A DNA stretch of 64,000 bases from Paraspadella gotoi (taxonomy: Eukaryota > Chaetognatha), in the NCBI GenBank assembly GCA_051294375.1, contig CM119268.1, positions 12,188,356 through 12,252,355 on the forward strand, read 5' to 3'. The notes under the pieces were generated by a model. The model worked only from the letters and a program-made list of their open reading frames with translations. It had not been told where the DNA came from and did no database searches. The position numbers and the translations under genes were made by a program. Position 1 is the first letter of the stretch. The number at the start of each line of letters is the position of its first letter. Below are positions 1 to 42,288 of the stretch, piece by piece.

Positions 1-4107
<4,107 letters not shown>

Positions 4108-4779
4108 GTTCGTGGTCGATCGCTAGTGATAGTGAGGCGTCAATGGATTTGGATGGTAAACTTGTGTTTTAACGTTACTAGTTTATTGTTTATCCTTTAT
4201 CGTTCTTTTTGTTAATTTTTTGTTTTAAGTAGGTTTTGATTATGACGCAGTTGTCAATGGCTCTCTTCGAAATCCTTGGGATTTCCACAATTTTGTCTCG
4301 GCATTTCTTATAACGCCGACGTTTGCAAATCAATCTAATTTATGGGATTTTAGTTTTATTATTATAAAAAAAATATGATTTAATTTTTATTTAAATTTCA
4401 CCTTCCAAAAAAAAAGGGAGAATGACTAATTTTCGCGACTGACATTTCGTCGAGTTTTTTTTTTTTCTCCATTTTTTTTTATATTTTGAATTATCATTAA
4501 AATTCTCTTTTTTGTTCTCACGACTTTGTGGTTTTCAACTTTATCTTTTTAATCTCTTCAGAGAAAAAAAAAAGAAAGGAAATTTGAAAAAAAAAAAACA
4601 GAGAGAGAGAAAAGTTAGAGAAGCAAACAATTTTTGGCGAGTCTTCTCTTTTTCTTTTTCGAATTTAGAGCAATACAGATTCTCTTTTTCTTTCCATAAA
4701 TAAATTCGTGAATCATGTTTTTTTGGGAGGAAAGAATTTCTCCGGCGACGTTGATGTCTCCAAATTGAAGTCCTTGGGA
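4108..4779. other. Convergent 3' region between ABC transporter and chitin-binding gene
   Basis: AT-rich sequence with homopolymer A and T runs and no ORF that resembles a protein. It likely holds the 3' UTR of the transporter. An AATAAA lies near 4699. The two flanking genes converge here. Confidence 0.5.
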
Positions 4780-4853
4780 TCATGACAGGACAATTACGAC
4801 GACTACGACGACGACGACGACGACGACGACAAAATCATCAAACGAGCAAAGTT
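4780..4853 (-). CDS. Possible terminal exon of the chitin-binding gene (poly-Val)
   Basis: After exon 5354-5154 (ending phase 1), the next good acceptor on the - strand is ATATTACAG at about 4854-4862. Joining in phase gives ELCSFDDF, then a run of Val made by a (GTC)n microsatellite, then IVLS and TGA at 4782-4780. The frame stays open by phase alone, but a Val-run tail is unusual, so this may be a chance fit. Confidence 0.3.
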
Positions 4854-5153
4854 CTGTAATATCGCTTTTTATTTTTAGTTGATGTTAAAAAATAGATCCA
4901 AGGACGTCGTTCTGATTTCTATAACACTCCTTAGTCCAGAACATTTCCCGAATGAGTGACTCACCACCGGATCAACCTCCGCGATTTCTGTGAGGTTGGT
5001 GAGTTTTGCTAACTCACCCGACGAAACTTGAGACGATGACGGACGAAATAATCGTCTCCTATTCCCACTGACTCACCCCTCGTTTTTTCCCCGGACGGAC
5101 TTACCCACAATATGACGAACTTAATCAGGCACCCACCCACCGGCCCCACTTAC

Positions 5154-31165
<26,012 letters not shown>

Positions 31166-34122
31166 GAAAAAGAAAAATGTGGAAACGAGTTTGTGACTCT
31201 GGATGGAATTGCTAAGGAGTCGAAAGATCGTCGTCGTGTTTTAACGCTGGAGATAGATGCGATAGATGGAACGCCTTTGTTATCCGCTGAGACAAACGTC
31301 GAGGCAATGGAATCGGTCTTTGGTCTTTGGAGACCATTGGACGCGGCTCAAATGCGTCAATCTTTCTATTTTACGCACCTTCTTTGTTTTTTCTTTTGGT
31401 TTTTTTTCTTAGTTTTCGATAAAAAGAAAACGACATCGGACGATTTTACTGGTGTTAGTTTTTCCTTTTTTGTTTTTGTTTTTGTTTTTCCTTACCAAAA
31501 ACGGGTCAAGCATACTTTTTTTGTTTTTCTATCGGGCAAAGAAAAAAATTATGTACTTTTTTCAATTGGTTATTGGACGTCTAATTTATTTCTGCAACAT
31601 TTGAATGATACATTCTGTTTCTGTGTTCTTTCCACAAGTTTCTTTTTTCGATTGGATGTTCTACTTTTGTTTTTGCTCAATGATGTTGGTCAATATCAAC
31701 CACTTTTTCCACTAATTTGGTTTTTATTTTTATACATTTTTTGGTTTATAGAAAAACCAACTTTGTTTTGGCGCCTGGCGATTATGAATCAAAGATAATA
31801 ATATTCTTCGCTGTATCTCTTTTTAGTACCTCTAATTCTCAGTCTGCTTCTACTCGTAAGTCTTACGCCGACTGAGTTGACCGGAGGGAAAAACCTATCC
31901 ATTGTTGCTTCGAACTACTATAAATCTTACTAATATGTACATCAATAGTTGTCATGGGATCGATTGCTATTCAAATTCAATTTCTGTGCCCTGATTAAAT
32001 AATCACGACCAAAATCACTGCTTAGAAATCGTGGGCTTTCAAAGTTTGTCCGGCAATCTAACTTGTAATGTAGGTATTTTTTAATAATAATATTTTTTTT
32101 AATATCTTAATGATAAATCTAAGTGTTTAAAGTGTAAAGATTTTTTATTTCTATGAAATTTATATACTTTAAATAAAACCCATCACCCATGAACTGTTTT
32201 GTAAATAAACAAACAAGTGCTTTTAACTTTATTAAACTTTTTGTAAATTTAATTTCATTGTATTTTTTTCAGAAAATACCAATATGTTTTTCATTTTGTG
32301 ATTTCGGGAAAAATAACTTTTGCTCGACCAAAATTATATGATTCACTTAATATTTGCATTTTTTAAAAAATATTATTGTCTCTTATTTTCAGTAATTTCT
32401 GTAAACATGTTACAATGGTACGTAAGAATAAATAATTATAGATTCAGAGCCTCACAGCATTTTAACAAATTTGATTTTAATTGATACAAGACTTTTTATC
32501 ATTAATATTTATGGATATTATGTCTTAAAACAAGAAAAACAAAGAATAATTTGTTTTAAAAATCTTCCTGGCATTATCGTGGATGAATGTTTTTAAAAAG
32601 CAAGCTATTTTGCTTTCATAAGTTTTCATTAATGTTTATCCCCGAATCGTTGTTGAAAGAATGAAGAGTAAAACTCTTTTTTGATGGTCTTTTAATTCAT
32701 AAAGGCTCATTGAACTGTTAAAAGTTTGTTTCGCCAATTACGTTGTTTTAATTGACTAAACGGAAGCATTGTATACCTTGATCGCACAATCTTAATTTGC
32801 AAAACTGCCTATGCATTCGCATGTGCGGCTTTGTACATACCAAATCTGCAAATACGTGTAAGAAAAGAATATAACGTTGCAATGATTAAAATATGTGTTT
32901 TTTTTTAGAAAAAAAAATCTAGTTTTAAAAAAAATTTTTTTGAGTATTAACAAATTTGTAAGTAAAGTATATTCAACTTAAGTCGAAGGGAAAAAAGGTA
33001 GAATTTTGGACATGGGGACGTCAAGAAACTAGTGATGTCTGGATGATGGTTGAGAACGATTACGCCCGCCTTTTCTCACCACATCACTCTCACTCACTTT
33101 CTCTTCTCACTCTCTATCACGATACACCATGTGATTAACCCCTTTGTGCAATGTGCATGGTTACAAATGGATCTCGTTATAATCTTGTCTTTTTTCCAAC
33201 GTGTCTCCAATGATGATAACTAGCATACATTGTCAATGGCGCGTATTATCTTACTCATATTTTTGAACGGAATTAATAAAAAAAAAGACAAAATTCGATG
33301 AATTCATTAATATATTACGAATTCAACAATTTGTTCGCTGCGCCTTCCAACCAGACGCTACAAGCAAAATATTCACAAATAATATTTTTTTTTGTCCGAC
33401 AAAAAGAAACTGAAAAATAAAAATCGCGAAACGACGAGAAAAGATGAGACTGAATTCGGTTTTTTTTTGTCCCGCGAGACGCAGTCCGATTCCGTGAAAT
33501 CCCTTTTTAGTCACTGGACGATTTCGTGAAATATACTGAAAAAATATTGGAGGTGAAAAGCTACGTAATAAAAAAAAAAAAAAAAACTCGAAGAAAAAAA
33601 AAGCGAGAAAATTTAATACAAAGTGTGCAGATACTGATGACAAATGAAAGATGAAATTATCAACTTGGACGTGATAAACAATAACAGATGACCAATGAGT
33701 CTATATATACTGAAACAATAACAAATGCTTTTAGCAGCGATTCATCCGCTTTTCAAAAATAATCGAGAAATAATTGGATGATTCTACATCGAAATGATCT
33801 TCTTTTAACAAAAAAAAATTCATAAAACCAATCTATAAACAGAAGGAAGACAAAACTGACGTAACGCGACGTTTCTTCAACATGAAACCTTTTGTTCGTT
33901 TTCTATTTTGTCTTTCCGGCGGGGGCAAAAAAATTAAAAAGAAATAAACGCGTCATACGGCAAATATCGTTGAGAATTCTCAAACTAATAATTATACAGA
34001 TTTTGTTCATAAATAACATGCAATCAATGGAAGTACATGTCAATAATTAGTAACATAGATATACTGTGCATCAAGCTTGTAATGATGAACGTTGAAAATA
34101 AAGGAAAAAAGGAAATGTTTGG

Positions 34123-34213
<91 letters not shown>

Positions 34214-36582
34214 ATGAAAACAAAATCTCAATCGTTTTTTTCTCCCGAACGACGAGGAAAAGGGCAAACCTCAAGATCGCAGGGGTTTTACAACAATGAA
34301 AAAAAAATGTCAAACAATTCATTTTTAGTCGAGAGATGATCGAAAATCATAACGGTTCTATAATATGAAATTAAAAAGAAATAATTATTTTCAGATGGAC
34401 GTCAGCGAATCCGGTTTTGCTGCTTACAGGTGAGAAAAAGAAAAGGAAAAAAATATGTTTATTGGATCAATACGACCAAATTGAAACATAATGTCATTGT
34501 AAAATATTATTCTTATCTTTATTTTTTCTCACCTGAAAAATAACGTGGAAAATAGATATAGAATAAATGGAAAACCATATACATTATTTTCAAAAACCAA
34601 ATTCAAGTAGTAAAATACAAGTTTTTTTTACGGAAAACACATTGTACATATTGAGAAAGAACGTTCGCATGACGGATGTTACAGAATGTATGTATTAAAC
34701 TTCCTTTCCTCAAAAACGTTGATTTAAAAAAAAAGTTGTCCAGGTAGCGGTAGTATTTCATACCCTGCTACATCCGTGATCTAAAAGTTAATTAAATGAA
34801 TTAAAAACGAGAATGAGAAAAGGGTTAAAATATCTTTAATGGAGACAAATTTAAAAATAATAAATGCCTATGTTTGAGCGAAACCTACACAAATCGAAAA
34901 CATGAGATGCTTTCGTCGGCAAACGAAAAAGGCATGAGTAAAATGGTGACTAGAATTCAGTAATGCGAAAGATACTGTTCCAATTTTTTACGTTGATACG
35001 GTATCTAGTTTATAGGAAAATGAAGTGTCATGTATGGCAATGTCGATATGCAGTAAAATTGATCACAAAAACTGCGTCTTTTTCGGACTTTCCGCATTAG
35101 GCCCGGGTTTTTTTTTTCTGTGTTTCTTTCATTGTTTTGTTAAAGAATGCTTAAAAAAACGTGGGATCAAAAGAAAAAAAAACATATGCCACTTTTTAAA
35201 GAAAATTTAGTAACTTCTATAATCTATATTAATGCATTCCTTGAATAAATATTGCGTTTTGATCGATTTTGTAATCAACTATTCATCAACACATATTTCT
35301 AGAGAAAATTTCGTCAAATGCAGACAGAGAGACAATTTTATACAAAGAAGACAACTAAATGAAAAACTAAAACTATGAACGGTTTCGCGATGCAAGTGAA
35401 TTTATAGGAAAATCTTGTCGGGATTCCTATAAAATTAACTATTGTAAACTTCAATCACGTTTGGGGGATAAATAAAGGAAAAATGTAAAAGGGGAAAAAA
35501 ACTGTGGGTTCTTGCCCAGTAAAATTAGTTTAAAATCTAATTTTTTTCCCTAAGTAAAATTGGCAAAGGAGGTGATAAAACGAAAAAGAGAGATAATCGA
35601 AAACTTGGAGGAAACTATTTCAAAGTAGGATGCACCAAATGATTTAAAATAACTGGAACAAATACATTGCCAAAGGTTCCATGCAATAGTAAAAAGTCTG
35701 TGCAGAGGAAATAATTGAGAATAAATGATTGTGGGTTTTTAATGATTTTGAAAAATTAAATTAAAAACAATGGACGAATCTAATAAATAGAGTTTAGAAG
35801 ATTGTTGAAAGAAAACCGTGCCATATATATTCATTAAAAAATTATATCAAGGACCATAAAAACTGCCATACGGCAGCCATCATTATCCATTGAAAGCTTT
35901 ATATAAATATTTCGCTGTTTGATTTCGTACATACAATTAAATACTTATCTTAATATATAAATGCAATAGTTTAGTTTTGCTGATCCTTCTTTTTATTCTC
36001 ATGTTCAGCCTTATAAAAAAAAAATTAGTGTTTTTTTATCTTCTTTCAACATCCACATAATTTTCATTGTGAATTTATAAATTTAAGATTTTATATTTTT
36101 ATAAGAACCGACCTATGAAAAGAACCATAAAAAAGCGTCGCTGCTTTGCTATAAATAACCCAAAAACAAAAGGCATTTTGGGTCATTAGTCTTCGAAAAG
36201 TTCATAAATCTGAACAAGTTATTCGTTATTTAGCTTTAACTTTAACCTTTTAAAATGAACCTTTATCATGACATTTTAAACCTATTATATCACCAGTCCA
36301 CATCATTGGTTTTCCCCTTTGTGCTCAGAATCTAGAAGAACTTATATCCGAAGAACAACTAATTCAATTTTACATTGTCCTCATCAAAAACCGAATTTAC
36401 AAAGTAATAAACTAAAGAAAGTCATATTTGACATGCTATCACTCATGACGTGAAAAAAAAAACAAAAAAAAACAAGAAATCTCAGGAAATAATCAAAGCT
36501 TAAAAAAAGCAATTTAGATCAGGTTCGAATAAAGGATGCATTAAATCAATGGTAAAGTTTTTCTCAAACTAAAACGAATATG
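31166..36582. other. 3' flank of PCMTD and intergenic region
   Basis: 31166-31800 is likely PCMTD 3' UTR; a 201-codon open frame there becomes Phe-rich and looks fortuitous. The rest is AT-rich, with a long (GA)n at 34131-34209 and A-runs at 33568-33605. Apart from the 35-base candidate exon at 34395, I see no gene. PCMTD (+) and the RNA-binding gene (-) converge here. Confidence 0.5.
34395..34429 (+). CDS. Candidate microexon (MDVSESGFAAY)
   Basis: ATTATTTTCAG precedes and GTGAGA follows a 35-base open segment beginning ATG GAC GTC AGC GAA TCC. Both splice signals are strong and base composition rises over the AT-rich background. No neighbouring + strand exon is recognised, so host gene and function are unknown. 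Confidence 0.3.
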
Positions 36583-39500
36583 TCATGTAGTATTCTCTCT
36601 CTTTCTCTCTCCTATTCGGCGTTTGAAGTCGGAGTCGGTCCGCTGGTCATTTGGCCCGGCGCTTGCAACGGCGCTTGCAACGCCCCCGCCTAATACAAAA
36701 TAAATAACTACTCTAAATGATTATAAATTGATAAATTAACAAATAAAAACATATCGACAATTTTATTAAAGATTTAAAGATTCGTTTAAAATTTCATTTA
36801 AAAGAAATTTAGTAACATGGACGATTTTGTGACAAGTTTTCAACCTAAAAACTCAGAAAATTTATAGAAAACCCTGTTATAAACGAGAGTCATATTTGAC
36901 ATGCTATCACACATGACGTGATGTGTCCCTGTACTACTGGGAAGTATTTTTGAATCGCGACATGAACAAAATTAATGTTGTCATTAATGATAGTATCAGA
37001 AAAATATTCGGATTCAACCGATGGAAGAGCATTAGAGAACTACGCAGTGTATTTGGTTACTGTGACATTCTTATCATGTTTAACCAGCGTAAAAAAAATT
37101 TAATTTTATTATCTACTGTTCGAAAAATCTTGTTCTTAAAATATTTTTTATGATTAAAATATTGTCCTCTATAACTATTACCTTTTTTGTCTATAATGGT
37201 AGTTTTCACTCAATCATTAACCTTGTTTGTATTAAGTTTTTAGATTTGTTTGTTGCTCATGTAACCTCGTTTAATTCGAAATAAAACACATATTTAAATA
37301 AATTTAACAAAATAAAAGGCCACCTGAGGAGATGTGGCGGCGGCGGCGGCGGCTGCGGCATATGTAGCAATGGATGACGTCGGCATAAAACCGCCGGCGA
37401 CGGCCCCGTACAAGTGAGCTACAGGGGCGCCTAAATATCCATCGATTATATTCAATCAGTTGTTTAAAAATGAATTATTTAATTAACAAGTCAATTTAAT
37501 TTTCATTTTCAATTTTTTTCATAAACAATAAAAATAAACAACATAAAACCTGCATTGGCAAGATGTGCGGCGTGTTGCTGTTGGTGCTGGGGTGTTCCAT
37601 TGGTTGGCTGGACAGCAGACGCGTAGGGATTTGACAAAGTTCCTAGGTCATGAAAATCATAGCGTCATTATAAAAACAAATTTCATAAACGTAAATTTAA
37701 TGAATAGAATTGAAGCGAATTGAATTAAACTGAATTGAATTGAATAGAACATGAAAAAAGATTTTGTCTTAACTGTTTTTAGGCGTATTTTTTTTTATAA
37801 TTGACAAATTATCAAGTAGTTTATTTTTTTAAAGGAAATGTGATTTAAAACTAATACGTATATCTTACCGGAAGGAGCTTGAGAAAGACCATACAGCGCT
37901 GCCTCAGGTGAAGACGCGTGAGCGGGAAGAAATTGAGATCCGGTCGGAAGATAATACTACCGAAACAAAATAAATTTAATTACTATAATAATAATAATAT
38001 TTACAAGGATACTACTTTCGGACGCGCCGATGATAATCTTTAAAAAATATAATGGTTGCTATACTATTCGTCTTTAAACTTAAATTAAATTATCGTTATT
38101 TTATTAAGTATTATATAAATTAACGACATCTTACCTGAGTGGCGTGGGGATTTATCCACGCGGCGCCGCTCGGGGCCGATGTGGCGACCGTCGGCGTCGC
38201 CGCCGCCGCCGGGTTAAACTGCGCTGCAGCGGCGGCAGGGTAAAGGGTCTGTGCGGCAGCCGCGGGATGGTGTGTCGCTGGAGCGGCGGGAGAGTGAGTC
38301 GCCGGAGTTATGCTGTCGAAAGCGAAATTAAAACACGTTTACAAACAAAACAAAAAAAAAAACAACATTGTCATTTAAAAAGACTTCAGAGATGTTCTTG
38401 GAGAATTTTATTGTTAATTTCATCTTTAAATTCCCCTCGATTACATTTTTTAAGCAAAGGAGAAAACTGGAACTTAGAGAAAGGAATAAACATTTGTCTT
38501 TGGTCTAATGAAATAAAAATAACAAAAAAACATCCACCTGTAACGTGGGAAAAGCCCGGAAACAAATGGATTAGCAGCTGCACCCAAAGCGTTTTGCTGC
38601 ATCAGCGCCGCCGCAGCAGCTGCAGCGGCGGCTTGAGTGGCGTTGTCGTAGCCGATCAAAAGTTCAGCGCCGGCCGTCCTTGAGAAAAAAAACGAGTTTA
38701 AAAAGATAATTTATTTCTACGTTTGTCGTTTCCATATTTCATTCTTTATCATCTCAATCGAATTCCTCTTTCATCCTCTTTCATCAAAATGTAAGTTTCT
38801 CCTCTATTTAGACGAAAATTGAGTAAATATTAAATTTTATTTACATTAGCAACAACGATAGTATTATTATATAATATTATTATATCGCATTTTTGTTGCA
38901 AGGCAAGCCTTCATCAGCGCTTTTAACAGTTTTAACAGTTTTAACAGTTTTAACTGTTAAAAGCGCTGATGAAGGCTTGCAACAAAAAGCCGAAACATGT
39001 ACGATTACTAATCCTATGTCCTATTGTAAATAAAATTCAATATTTACTAAATTTTCGTCTAATCTCAAACGCAACGAACTGAAAGAAACTACACAAGGTC
39101 CTCCTCCAAAGAACACTACGAACCACCCCAAGCCGGCGAACCCTACCGACCTGGGATCCACCCCCGCCGCCAAGGCCGCCGCCGCCGCCCCCCAAACCCC
39201 CGTGATCTTCTTGCGGCGGCTACTGCTGTCGGCGAACTTGACGAGGAGGGCTTCCTTGGATCCCGGAAGGAGTTTGCTGTTGAAATCCTTGATGACTTTT
39301 TCGCAAATCTCCGTTTTCTCCATTCGAGCGAAACCCACGCCGCGGCTGCAAAGAGTTGGGTGGACAAAGGGAGAAAGAGGAGAGAAAAGAAAATGAGGTA
39401 GAGAATTGCAGTGATTATGTACATAGAGTGACATGATAGTGACTGGACCTTTGAGAACTTTGCTTCTCTTCCTGGATAAATTATTAAATTTAATTCGAAT

Positions 39501-39990
39501 TTTCAAAATAAATTCCGTAAAAATACAAGCATAACGAATCCTCTCTCTTTGACTACCTGATGCCGGCGTTGTCCCTCAAGATTCTAGTGGAGATGACGCT
39601 TCCATAATAATGCAGCATTTCTTCCAGGTGTTTCTCCGTGAAGGTCAGCGGAAGATTTGCTAGATAGTATAAAGAATGATTATAATTATATACTACTCCA
39701 AATCTAACGAAGCTAAATGAAAGACTTAAATTATGAATGAATTTTAAATTATCTAAAACTCCCTCAAGCAACCTTTATTTAGTATTTTCTCATATTGTGG
39801 TTTTCAGCAATGTATCCGGCCGATATCTCTCCTTTTGGTTCGAAACTGTTAACCGAGAGGTGTTCAAAAATAGAAGGATCTCACCTATATAAAGATTGGT
39901 GGGTCTTGTTCCTTCGTTCTCATCATGAGGCCGAGGTGCCCCCCTGATCCTGATCTTTTGTTTCCGACTCCAATTCTCGGTTTTTGACGT
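36583..39990 (-). CDS. RBMS: RBMS/shep-type RNA-binding protein, 3' part (RRM2 and tail)
   Basis: A single-stranded nucleic-acid-binding protein of the RBMS/alan-shepard family (family role: mRNA binding and post-transcriptional control). Exons on the - strand: about 39990-39895, 39659-39557, 39345-39151, 38678-38538, 38312-38135, 37956-37869, 37642-37550, 37430-37324, 36689-36583. All internal phases match. RRM2 is complete: RNP2 LYIANL spans the first splice, then [18 protein letters not shown] and RNP1 RGVGFARM, then [10 protein letters not shown]. The tail is rich in Ala, Pro, Gln and His ([45 protein letters not shown]). Stop TGA is at 36585-36583 as read; a one-base shift would instead end at TAG 36611. 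RRM1 exons were not found, so they lie upstream beyond my recognition or outside the window. Confidence 0.87.
38811..39060. repeat. Foldback (inverted-repeat) element in RBMS intron
   Basis: Outer arms of about 34 bases (GACGAAAATTGAGTAAATAT and its near-perfect complement ending at 39058) and inner arms of 28 bases (GCAAGCCTTCATCAGCGC / GCGCTGATGAAGGCTTGC) flank a TTTTAACAG triplicate. The middle of the arms is not complementary. It resembles a small non-autonomous element. Confidence 0.8.
38966..39020 (+). ncRNA. Hammerhead-ribozyme-like core
   Basis: CTGATGA (38966-38972), a GGCTT/AAGCC stem (38974-38978 / 38987-38991), GAAA (38992-38995), an ACAT/ATGT stem III (38995-38998 / 39016-39019) and a candidate cleavage site after GTC at 39020. 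Against it: one extra A after CTGATGA, and stem I is not formed locally. Stem I could only come from the distant outer arm of the foldback. Possibly a decayed ribozyme of the kind found in Penelope-like elements. Confidence 0.3.
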
Positions 39991-40019
39991 GAAATCAACA
40001 CGAGGAAGAGGCACGCGTG

Positions 40020-40687
40020 CGTCGGTTTAGTTAGACAATAGAATTTCGAAAGAAAACGCGTCGACTGTTGAAGTAATTTTGTTTTGCTTTTTTGTTTTCT
40101 TTTTTTTTTTTAAATTTCCGTCGTGTTATTGTCGATGGCTAGGTGACGTTTTGTTTTCGACCGTCGTGGTATCACAGATGCTGAGGGGAATGAGAGACGG
40201 AATCCGTGTCAATCCAAGTGCCGCGTCCTATAGAGTTTTAGTTTTTTTGCGCTAACATGGGTGACTCAACTAAATTTATGGAGTAGACAATTCTGGAGAG
40301 AGAAAAAAAATTTAGTTTGATGTGTGTGAATCGAAAAAGAGAATCAGAACAGTCACGGAAAAAAGGAATGACGCCTCTAAATGCATCATGAAATGTAAAT
40401 AAAAAGGAAATAAACCAATTTTTTTTAAACCATAGTAGTTAAAATTATAAAAAGAAGAGCAAGAATACCTATGAAGCCGTTAAGAAACCATATAAACCCA
40501 AAATAAATACAACAGAGATGTTTCAGTTTGAGTTCAAATAAGAAAAAAAATGTTGTTGCTGTTGTTGTTGTTGATTTTGTTGTTTTTTGTTTTTGTTTTT
40601 TTAATATAAATACTACGAGTAACCATTGTTTATCGCCGCTTTAATAGTCGTTGTCATAACCGAAGCCTCTGCAGTTAATGATCAACC

Positions 40688-40728
<41 letters not shown>

Positions 40729-41040
40729 TAAGTGAATAGAAGATTCATCACATTCCCCATTTTTCTGGGAGTGATGGCCGAGCAGTAGAGATGAATCGGT
40801 GTCATATATCTCGAATCAAAATTTTATGGTTCCACTGGATTTTCGCTGGAGAATCGATGGAGGAAAAGAGAGGAAACGAAAGGAGCGGAGAGGAAAAAGG
40901 GAGGAAGGGAGGAAAGGAGAAAGGAAAAGGATAAAAATATAAAGGAAATAAGGAAAAGAGGGATTTGAAAAAATTGAACGGAATGTATTAATAAATTTGA
41001 TGAAAAAAAAAGTTCATTGTAGTACAACGAACGGGAAAAA
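40020..41040. other. Upstream of RBMS exons, no gene seen
   Basis: Contains a (GTT)n-like stretch at 40552-40600 and (CGA)n at 40687-40727. The sequence is otherwise AT-rich. It could hold introns or 5' exons of the RBMS gene, but I recognise none. Confidence 0.4.
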
Positions 41041-41042
41041 AA

Positions 41043-41189
41043 TATAGAAAGCTTGCAGAAACCTGCTATGTTATTATCTTGTAAGTGTGATGGAGGCCTT
41101 AAACCACCAAAGCCTGTCCAAAGTCAGGGACAAGATAGCTTATTTATTAAATGAATGGATAATTTTTATATTGGTTGTACCAATTTCAT
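41043..41189 (+). repeat. Dispersed ~150-bp repeat, full reference copy
   Basis: Starts GCTTGCAGAAACCTGCTATG, contains GGCCTTAAACCACC and AAAGTCAGGGACAAGATAGC, and ends TTGGTTGTACCAATTTCATA. Other copies: 3419-3487, 3655-3740, 27488-27648 (-) and 63893-63962 (-). Confidence 0.85.
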
Positions 41190-41254
41190 AGAAAAAATAA
41201 TAAATAGTGAAAAAGAAAAAAAGGAATTAAGAAAAAAAGAAAACGCTCAAAGAA

Positions 41255-41267
41255 AGAAAGAAAAATA

Positions 41268-41327
<60 letters not shown>

Positions 41328-41329
41328 AA

Positions 41330-41376
<47 letters not shown>

Positions 41377-41392
41377 AGAAAGAAAGAAGGGA
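41255..41392 (+). repeat. (AAAG)n followed by (AAAT)n
   Basis: About 70 bases of AAAG repeat change directly into about 50 bases of AAAT repeat at about 41327, then return to AAAG. Confidence 0.95.
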
Positions 41393-41399
41393 GGGAAAC

Positions 41400-41945
41400 G
41401 CCGCTCTCTCTCTAACTTTTGTGCAAAACTTTTGAGGAAATGTTTTGCGCGAGCGACGACCAAACTCAAAAAGAGTCAAACATCGAGGGAGGAGAAAGAA
41501 GGAAAGGAAAGGTTAGTAAGAAAAGAAAATGAAAGGTAAGTAAATAAAAAAGGTTTGTAAAAAGAAAAAGAGGAAATGAGTGGAAGAACGTGAAGGTAGA
41601 AAAAGAGAAAAAGGCGAGGAAAGTAAAGGGAGAGGAAGGAAAGAAGGAAATAAGAAGGAAAATCGGGAGAGGAGGAAAAAGGAAATTAAAGGGATGGAAG
41701 GGGGAGAAAGGAAAGAAGAAAACTAACGAGAAATAACAAAATAAAAAATAAAAAAATCCAAGGCGAATTTTCGATGAATCAAATATGAATTGAAGAATCT
41801 ATGAATGATGAACGAACCATTCCTCCCGCCCTTCAATATTATATAACTGGCTCAATAATGAAGGCTGGATGGAATGAGAATAAACATTTAAAAATTTTGA
41901 GAATGAGAGAGAAGAGAGAGAGAGAGGAGAGAGAAGAGAGAAGAG

Positions 41946-41977
<32 letters not shown>

Positions 41978-42251
41978 AGGAGAGAGAAGAGAAGATGAGA
42001 GAGAGAGAGAGAGAGATAAGAGAGAGAATCTAATTTCAGTTGTACTCGAGTTGTACACATACGAGACGTAGGCGTAGTGGAGCTGACGTTTGGCGAAACA
42101 AAAAATAATTCGAAAAAAAAAGAGCAAAAAATGACGAAGGAAAATAATCGCGAAGGAGTTCGGCGAGAAAATGATGACGTCGACGACGACGACGACGACG
42201 ACGACTATGAAGATGATGAGGTCGTCGCCTACAACGACGGAGCCAAAGATG

Positions 42252-42288
<37 letters not shown>

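Noticed and set aside
31193-31798. 201-residue + strand frame after PCMTD
   Set aside because: Turns into Phe-rich translation of T-rich 3' UTR; no domain and no conserved motif.
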